Shown: positions 28,670 through 32,923 of the stretch, piece after piece
Layout of the letters: every line of letters begins with the position of its first letter
How positions within the stretch are numbered: the stretch's first letter is position 1
Source: Candidatus Kapaibacterium sp.
Lineage (GTDB): Bacteria > Bacteroidota > Ignavibacteria > Palsa-1295
Reading direction: 5' to 3'
DNA: 32,923 nucleotides
Assembly (NCBI GenBank): GCA_017882165.1
Contig: JADGPZ010000018.1
Coordinates: 1 to 32,923 of the forward strand
Notes under the pieces: generated by a model
The model's input: only the letters and a program-made list of their open reading frames with translations
Database searches by the model: none
What the model was told of the DNA's origin: nothing
Position numbers and translations under genes: made by a program

Positions 28670-30288
28670 TGTCAACGGAAACGAAGAGCGAGCAGACCAT
28701 CTCAATTGATAGAATACCGATCCGCCGGGCGCTGATCAGCGTCTTTGATAAGACGAGATTGGACCGTCTGGCGAAAGCCCTGGCCGATCGCGGTGTTGAG
28801 ATTTGGTCGACCGGCGGGACGGAAAAGTACCTGCGTGGCCTGGGCATCCCGGTCCGCTCGGTCAGTGACATGACGCAATCCCCCGAGGTATTCGATGGCC
28901 GCTTGAAGACGTTGCACCCGATGGTACACGGTGGCTTGCTCTTTCGACGGGAGTTGGCATCGCATGTCGAGCAAGCGGCCGCGCACGGCATCCCGCCGAT
29001 CGATCTGCTCATTGTCAATCTTTATCCGTTCGAGGAAACGCGGGCCAAAGCCAGCGCGACGCAAGAAGACATCATCGAGCAGATCGACATCGGCGGACCC
29101 GCGATGCTCCGCAGCGCGGCGAAGAATTTTCGTGGTGTGGCGCTGCTCACTTCGGCAGCGCAATATGGACGATTGATGGACACCATGGACGCAATGGACG
29201 GCGCGACCGATCTTGCGCTCCGCTTTGAGCTGGCGCGCGAAGGATTTGCATGCGTCGCGCACTACGACAACGCGATCGCTGACTATTTCCGGAGCGTGTC
29301 ACAGAATGGCTCGCACCATCCATCCGACCGGCTTCAGATTTCGCTGCCGCTGATACAGTCCCTCCGCTATGGCGAAAACCCGCAGCAGCAGGCGGCGCTC
29401 TATGGCGAAGACCTTCCGAAGATTTGCCAGCAGCTTTGGGGCAAGGAGTTGTCGTACAACAATATTCTCGATATGTCATCGGCGCTCGGGCTGATCGCAG
29501 AATTCCTGCCGGCCGAGCGACCCATTGCCGCGATCATCAAGCACACGAATCCCTGCGGCGTCGCGGAAGGGGATAGTCCGCTCGATGCCTTCAACCGGGC
29601 ATTCGAGACCGACCCGGAAAGCCCATTCGGGGGGATTATCGCGCTGAATGTCCCGATTGACGCGCCGCTTGCGGAGCGGCTCAATGCCTTTTTCAGTGAA
29701 GTCATCCTTGCCCCGGAGTTTTCGCCCGAAGTGCTGGAGATTCTGAAAAAGAAGAAGGACCGCCGACTGATCCGGTTCGATCCTGCACAGTTACGCCGTG
29801 CCATTGATGGAATGGTCGAGATTCGCTCGGTCGTGGGCGGCGTGCTTCGCCAAAGCGCGGACAGAGATTTATTGAGCAATTCCGCGTTGACCTCTGTTAC
29901 ATCACGTCCGGTCACGGACGAGCAACGGCGCGGGCTGGGCTTTGCCAACAAAATCGTCAAGCATTTGAAGTCGAATGCGATTGCATTCTGCGGTACGCAA
30001 GACGGTTATGCACGGACGCTCGGCCTCGGGGCAGGACAGACTTCCCGCGTCGAATCGGTGCGAATTGCCATCGAGCATGCAAAACGGAATAGTCTGAATT
30101 TACATGGCTCCTTCGTGGCAAGCGATGCGTTCTTTCCGTTTGCGGACAGCCTGAACGCTATTGCGGAGTCTGGCGCCGCAGCCGTGATCGAGCCGGGCGG
30201 TTCGGTGCGCGACGCGGAAGTCATTCAGGCAGCGGAGCAGAGCGGTATTGCACTTGCAATGACCGGGCAGAGACACTTCAGACACTAA
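28669..30288 (+). CDS. purH: Bifunctional AICAR transformylase / IMP cyclohydrolase
   Basis: This enzyme catalyses the last two steps of purine synthesis. The N-terminal MGS-like cyclohydrolase domain shows RALISVFDKTRLDRLAKAL, WSTGGTEKYL, FDGRLKTLHPMVHGGLL and IDLLIVNLYPFEET. The transformylase domain shows SLRYGENPQQQAALYG, IIKHTNPCGVAEG, ESPFGGIIALN, LGLGAGQTSRVESV and SDAFFPFADSLNAIAESG, with the catalytic Lys-His in the IKHTNPCG motif. At 539 residues it is full length. It follows purN with a 1-nt overlap (TAATG), so the two are co-translated. Confidence 0.97.
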   Translation: MSTETKSEQTISIDRIPIRRALISVFDKTRLDRLAKALADRGVEIWSTGGTEKYLRGLGIPVRSVSDMTQSPEVFDGRLKTLHPMVHGGLLFRRELASHVEQAAAHGIPPIDLLIVNLYPFEETRAKASATQEDIIEQIDIGGPAMLRSAAKNFRGVALLTSAAQYGRLMDTMDAMDGATDLALRFELAREGFACVAHYDNAIADYFRSVSQNGSHHPSDRLQISLPLIQSLRYGENPQQQAALYGEDLPKICQQLWGKELSYNNILDMSSALGLIAEFLPAERPIAAIIKHTNPCGVAEGDSPLDAFNRAFETDPESPFGGIIALNVPIDAPLAERLNAFFSEVILAPEFSPEVLEILKKKKDRRLIRFDPAQLRRAIDGMVEIRSVVGGVLRQSADRDLLSNSALTSVTSRPVTDEQRRGLGFANKIVKHLKSNAIAFCGTQDGYARTLGLGAGQTSRVESVRIAIEHAKRNSLNLHGSFVASDAFFPFADSLNAIAESGAAAVIEPGGSVRDAEVIQAAEQSGIALAMTGQRHFRH

Positions 30289-30310
30289 GTTACGACTTTT
30301 CACTTTTTTC

Positions 30311-31330
30311 ATGTTAAGCCTTTTTAGCGCGGACATTGCGGTTGACCTCGGGACGGCCAATACGCTCATCTACATGAAGGGCAAGGGCATCGTGCTGAAC
30401 GAGCCCTCGATCGTCGCGTTCGACTCGACCACGAAGAAGATCGTTGCCATTGGCCGCGAGGCGCAGGCGATGGTCGGCCGGACACACCGCGACATCCAGA
30501 CGATCCGTCCGATGAAAGACGGCGTCATCGCGGATTTCGAGATCGCCGAAGGGATGCTCCGGATGCTGATCAAGAAGGTCCATCCCTCATGGCTGCCGTC
30601 GCGCCGGATCGTCATCAGCGTGCCATCCGGCATTACGGAGGTCGAAAAGCGCGCCGTGCGCGATTCTGCGGAACATGCCGGTGCGAAGGAAGTCCACCTT
30701 ATCGCGGAACCGATGGCCGCCGCAATCGGCATCGGGCTCGATGTCGAGGCGCCGGTCGGGAATATCATCATTGATATCGGCGGCGGAACGACGGAGATCG
30801 CCGTCATCGCACTTTCCGGTATTGTCAATCAGGAGTCGATCCGTGTGGCGGGCGATGAGTTGACGATGGCGGTGATGCAGTTCTTCAAACGCAATTACAA
30901 TATCCTGATTGGCGAGCGAACTGCAGAACTCATCAAGTGTCAGGTTGGAAGTGCGATGCCCCTCGAAGAAGAGCTGATGGTGGAAGTAAAGGGCCGCGAT
31001 CTCGTTGCCGGCATTCCGAAGACGATCGAGGTCAGTTCGACCGAAGTCCGAGAGGCGCTTGCCGATCCGGTGAATTCGATCGTCGAAGCCGTTAAGGTCA
31101 GCCTTGAACGAACACCACCGGAGCTTTCGGCTGACATTCTCGACCGTGGCATGATGCTCTCTGGCGGAGGCGCGCTGCTCAAAGGTCTCGACGAGCGGCT
31201 CCGTTTGGAAACGAACCTTCCGGTTCATATCGCCGACGATCCGCTCACGGCCGTCGTGCGCGGCACCGGCAAGGTGCTCGAAGATCTTTCGCACTATATG
31301 AAAGTGCTCATAAAGAGTAGACGATACTAA
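30311..31330 (+). CDS. mreB: Rod shape-determining actin homologue MreB
   Basis: MreB forms membrane-bound filaments that direct cylindrical wall growth. The actin-fold phosphate loops are visible as DIAVDLGTANTLIY and DIGGGTTEIAVI, and the adenosine loop as SGGGALLKGLDERL. LIAEPMAAAIGIGLDV is the connect region. The N-terminal MLSLFSADIA suggests a short membrane-touching segment. At 339 residues it is the usual size. A 22-nt gap separates it from purH, and mreC and mreD follow, the classical order, so the run from purN is probably one transcriptional unit. Confidence 0.97.
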   Translation: MLSLFSADIAVDLGTANTLIYMKGKGIVLNEPSIVAFDSTTKKIVAIGREAQAMVGRTHRDIQTIRPMKDGVIADFEIAEGMLRMLIKKVHPSWLPSRRIVISVPSGITEVEKRAVRDSAEHAGAKEVHLIAEPMAAAIGIGLDVEAPVGNIIIDIGGGTTEIAVIALSGIVNQESIRVAGDELTMAVMQFFKRNYNILIGERTAELIKCQVGSAMPLEEELMVEVKGRDLVAGIPKTIEVSSTEVREALADPVNSIVEAVKVSLERTPPELSADILDRGMMLSGGGALLKGLDERLRLETNLPVHIADDPLTAVVRGTGKVLEDLSHYMKVLIKSRRY

Positions 31331-31339
31331 TAAGAACGA

Positions 31340-32197
31340 GTGCGCCGTTTTCTCGATCTCCTCATTGCGTTCAAAGAGTACGTCGCTCTGACGATCTTCG
31401 TCGCTGCGTCGCTCACGATGATCGCCGTTTCGCGAACGACGGATGTCATGCCGCTTCGGGCCTTTACGACCGGCATTGTCGGTGGGGTTCAATCCATATA
31501 TGCATGGATTCCGAACCCGATCACGCTTGGGCGGGAGAACAAGGAGCTTGAAGCGAAGTCAATCGAGTTAGCGGCAGAAGTGGGTCGTCTTCGCCGCGCG
31601 CAAGCCGAGAATACAGAGCTGCGGCGTCTGCTCGGCATTGCTCCACATCCCCGTTGGGCGCTCGCTGCAGCGGAGGTCGTTGGCAAGACAACGACCTATC
31701 AGCGCAACATGCTCACCATCGATCTTGGCGCGAAGGACCATGTGATTCCCGGAATGGCCGTCATCACCGATGCCGGACTCGTTGGCCGGATCTATGCGAG
31801 AAGCACGAATTTCTCGCTCGTCCAGATGCTGTTCAACACCGATCTGCGCATCGCATCAAAGATTGCGCGCACGCGCGTCGAGGGCATCATTGCGTGGGAT
31901 GGCGGTCCGACGCTCGTCATGCGGAATGTTCCGAAGGCGCTCGACGTGGAGGTTGGGGATCTCGTCGTTTCAAGCGAATACTCCTCGTTCTTCCCTCCGG
32001 ATGTCCCGATTGGCACGATCATTCGTATGCAGCCGGAGCCGAACTCGCTCTTCCGCCGCATCACCGTCGATCCATCGGTGAATTTGTTCCGTGTCGAGCA
32101 CGTCTTTGTCATCCTCAAGGATGAAGTGCGTGAGCGCGAGCGGCTGTCGCTCGAGGCGTTGCCCGAGCAGCAGTCCACCAAGCCTCCGAAACGCTAA
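31340..32197 (+). CDS. mreC: Rod shape-determining protein MreC
   Basis: MreC is a periplasmic scaffold with one N-terminal membrane helix (YVALTIFVAASLTMIAVS). A coiled coil follows (LGRENKELEAKSIELAAEVGRLRRAQAENTELRRLLG, ~66-102), then two beta barrels, with VVGKTTTYQRNMLTIDLG, VIPGMAVITDAGLVGRI and VEVGDLVVSSEYSSFFPPD as typical family strands. At 285 residues the length is normal. The start is GTG at 31340, 9 nt after mreB. It would link MreB filaments to PBP2/RodA. Confidence 0.94.
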   Translation: MRRFLDLLIAFKEYVALTIFVAASLTMIAVSRTTDVMPLRAFTTGIVGGVQSIYAWIPNPITLGRENKELEAKSIELAAEVGRLRRAQAENTELRRLLGIAPHPRWALAAAEVVGKTTTYQRNMLTIDLGAKDHVIPGMAVITDAGLVGRIYARSTNFSLVQMLFNTDLRIASKIARTRVEGIIAWDGGPTLVMRNVPKALDVEVGDLVVSSEYSSFFPPDVPIGTIIRMQPEPNSLFRRITVDPSVNLFRVEHVFVILKDEVRERERLSLEALPEQQSTKPPKR

Positions 32198-32202
32198 CGA
32201 CC

Positions 32203-32685
32203 ATGCAATTCGCGGCTTACGGAGGGATCGGACTCCTCATCATCATCGTGCAGGTCCTCATTAGTAGGTTCCTCTCGATCGCAGGTGTTTCGCCGGACTT
32301 CCTGCTCATCTTCCTCATGTATGTGACGATGCGGGAAGGCCAATTTGCCGGCATTATCAGCGCCTTTGTGCTCGGGTTATTGCTCGATGTGATGTCGAGC
32401 GGCATCCTCGGCGCGCATGCGCTTTCGGTGACGGTCGCGTGCTTCCTTGCGGGGATGTTTTACGACCGGGAGCGCGTCGAGCAGAATATTCGCAACTGGC
32501 CGTTTCTCGTGCTGACGCTTCTCGGAGCGATTGTCAACAATGGTCTCTATTACTTCCTGATGACGCGCGGAGGTGAAATGTCCTTCGAGGAATTTGCGTT
32601 TCGATACGGTGCCGTTGGCGCACTCTACACGGTGTTCATCGCAATCTTTCCGCTCCTCTATTGGTCGAGAAAGCGAGCATACTAA
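32203..32685 (+). CDS. mreD: Rod shape-determining protein MreD
   Basis: This 160-residue, highly hydrophobic protein has about five membrane helices (GGIGLLIIIVQVLISRFL; FLLIFLMYVTM; GIISAFVLGLLLDVMSS; ALSVTVACFLAGMFY; FLVLTLLGAIVNNGLYYFL). The motif LGLLLDVMSSGILGAHAL, with the conserved Asp and Gly-x-x-Gly, is diagnostic for MreD. It starts 5 nt after mreC and completes mreBCD. No pbp2 (mrdA) or rodA follows; gpmA does. Confidence 0.92.
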   Translation: MQFAAYGGIGLLIIIVQVLISRFLSIAGVSPDFLLIFLMYVTMREGQFAGIISAFVLGLLLDVMSSGILGAHALSVTVACFLAGMFYDRERVEQNIRNWPFLVLTLLGAIVNNGLYYFLMTRGGEMSFEEFAFRYGAVGALYTVFIAIFPLLYWSRKRAY

Positions 32686-32692
32686 TCTCACA

Positions 32693-32923
32693 ATGGGCAA
32701 ACTGATTTTGCTTCGGCACGGCGAATCGCAATGGAATCTTGAGAACCGGTTTACCGGCTGGGTCGATATTCCGCTTACCGACCAGGGGCGCCAGGAAGCC
32801 TTGATGGCCGGACGTCGCATCAAGGATATTCCGTTGAATCATGGATTCACCTCCGTGCTCGTTCGCGCGATCGAGTCCATGGAACTTGCTTTGCGAGGCG
32901 CGGGACAACCCGGCGTTCCTGCC
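32693..32923 (+). CDS. gpmA: 2,3-bisphosphoglycerate-dependent phosphoglycerate mutase (3' truncated)
   Basis: GpmA interconverts 3- and 2-phosphoglycerate in glycolysis. LLRHGESQWN near the start carries the phosphorylated catalytic His9, and FTGWVDIPLTDQGRQEA is the GpmA-specific continuation. Only the first 77 residues are present; the gene leaves the window. It follows mreD by 7 nt and may belong to the same transcript. The segment after VRAIESM fits less well to what I recall of GpmA, which may reflect local divergence. Confidence 0.88.
   Translation, partial: MGKLILLRHGESQWNLENRFTGWVDIPLTDQGRQEALMAGRRIKDIPLNHGFTSVLVRAIESMELALRGAGQPGVPA

Noticed and set aside
1-32923. Search for tRNA, rRNA, insertion sequences, prophage and restriction-modification genes
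   Set aside because: No tRNA-like cloverleaf, rRNA motif, transposase, integrase, methylase or nuclease gene was seen by reading; a tRNAscan or profile search could still find something I missed.

Overview
The window looks like a chromosomal fragment of a moderately GC-rich member of the Bacteroidota / Chlorobi-Ignavibacteria-Kapabacteria (FCB) group, but this placement is an inference. The signs are type IX secretion (T9SS) sorting domains at the ends of two large secreted proteins, a near absence of Shine-Dalgarno sequences, one good Bacteroidota-type promoter (TTTG / TAnnTTTG) before purN, futalosine-pathway menaquinone synthesis (mqnD) and a Rel protein of the long bifunctional type. No rRNA, tRNA, CRISPR array, prophage or transposase gene was found. 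No stretch longer than about 230 bp lacks a gene or gene remnant.

Layout. (1) 1-430: the end of a secreted adhesin-like protein, closed by a strong bidirectional terminator. (2) 531-4689, minus: an operon of a large TPR lipoprotein (possibly SprE/PorW-like), pyrK and pyrD, joined by 4-nt overlaps. (3) 4756-6121: two small unknown proteins, then an XRE regulator divergent from a secreted protein across a perfect 12+12 bp inverted repeat. (4) 6230-9439, plus: a ribbon-helix-helix-like antitoxin and PIN toxin joined by 4-nt overlaps to pta (broken by an internal deletion), surE and ftsX. (5) 9488-11982: an S1-domain protein, then a thioesterase and a zinc-ribbon protein whose divergent starts are separated exactly by a 211-bp inverted-repeat element. 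(6) 12211-14512, minus: a T9SS cargo gene broken by a frameshift and an in-frame amber codon, followed by a three-hairpin palindromic element. (7) 14711-21764, minus: relA/spoT, a HIT protein, ruvX, a FAH-family hydrolase, a membrane glycosyltransferase, a DUF1207-like protein and an M50 protease. (8) 21854-25151: mqnD, small membrane or secreted proteins, and tdh. (9) 25331-27962: a CAP-domain T9SS cargo protein convergent with an esterase. (10) 27966-end, plus: a promoter, purN-purH, mreBCD and the start of gpmA.

Most genes are housekeeping: pyrimidine and purine synthesis, stringent response, DNA repair, cell shape and division, menaquinone. The accessory interest lies in the TA module inside a housekeeping operon, the two broken genes, and an unusual load of non-coding repeats. 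These are heptanucleotide tandem arrays at three loci, long inverted repeats and GC-rich palindromes, several sitting at or inside gene 5' ends where they have probably changed the start regions of neighbouring genes. All similarity statements come from reading motifs by eye; no database search was run.
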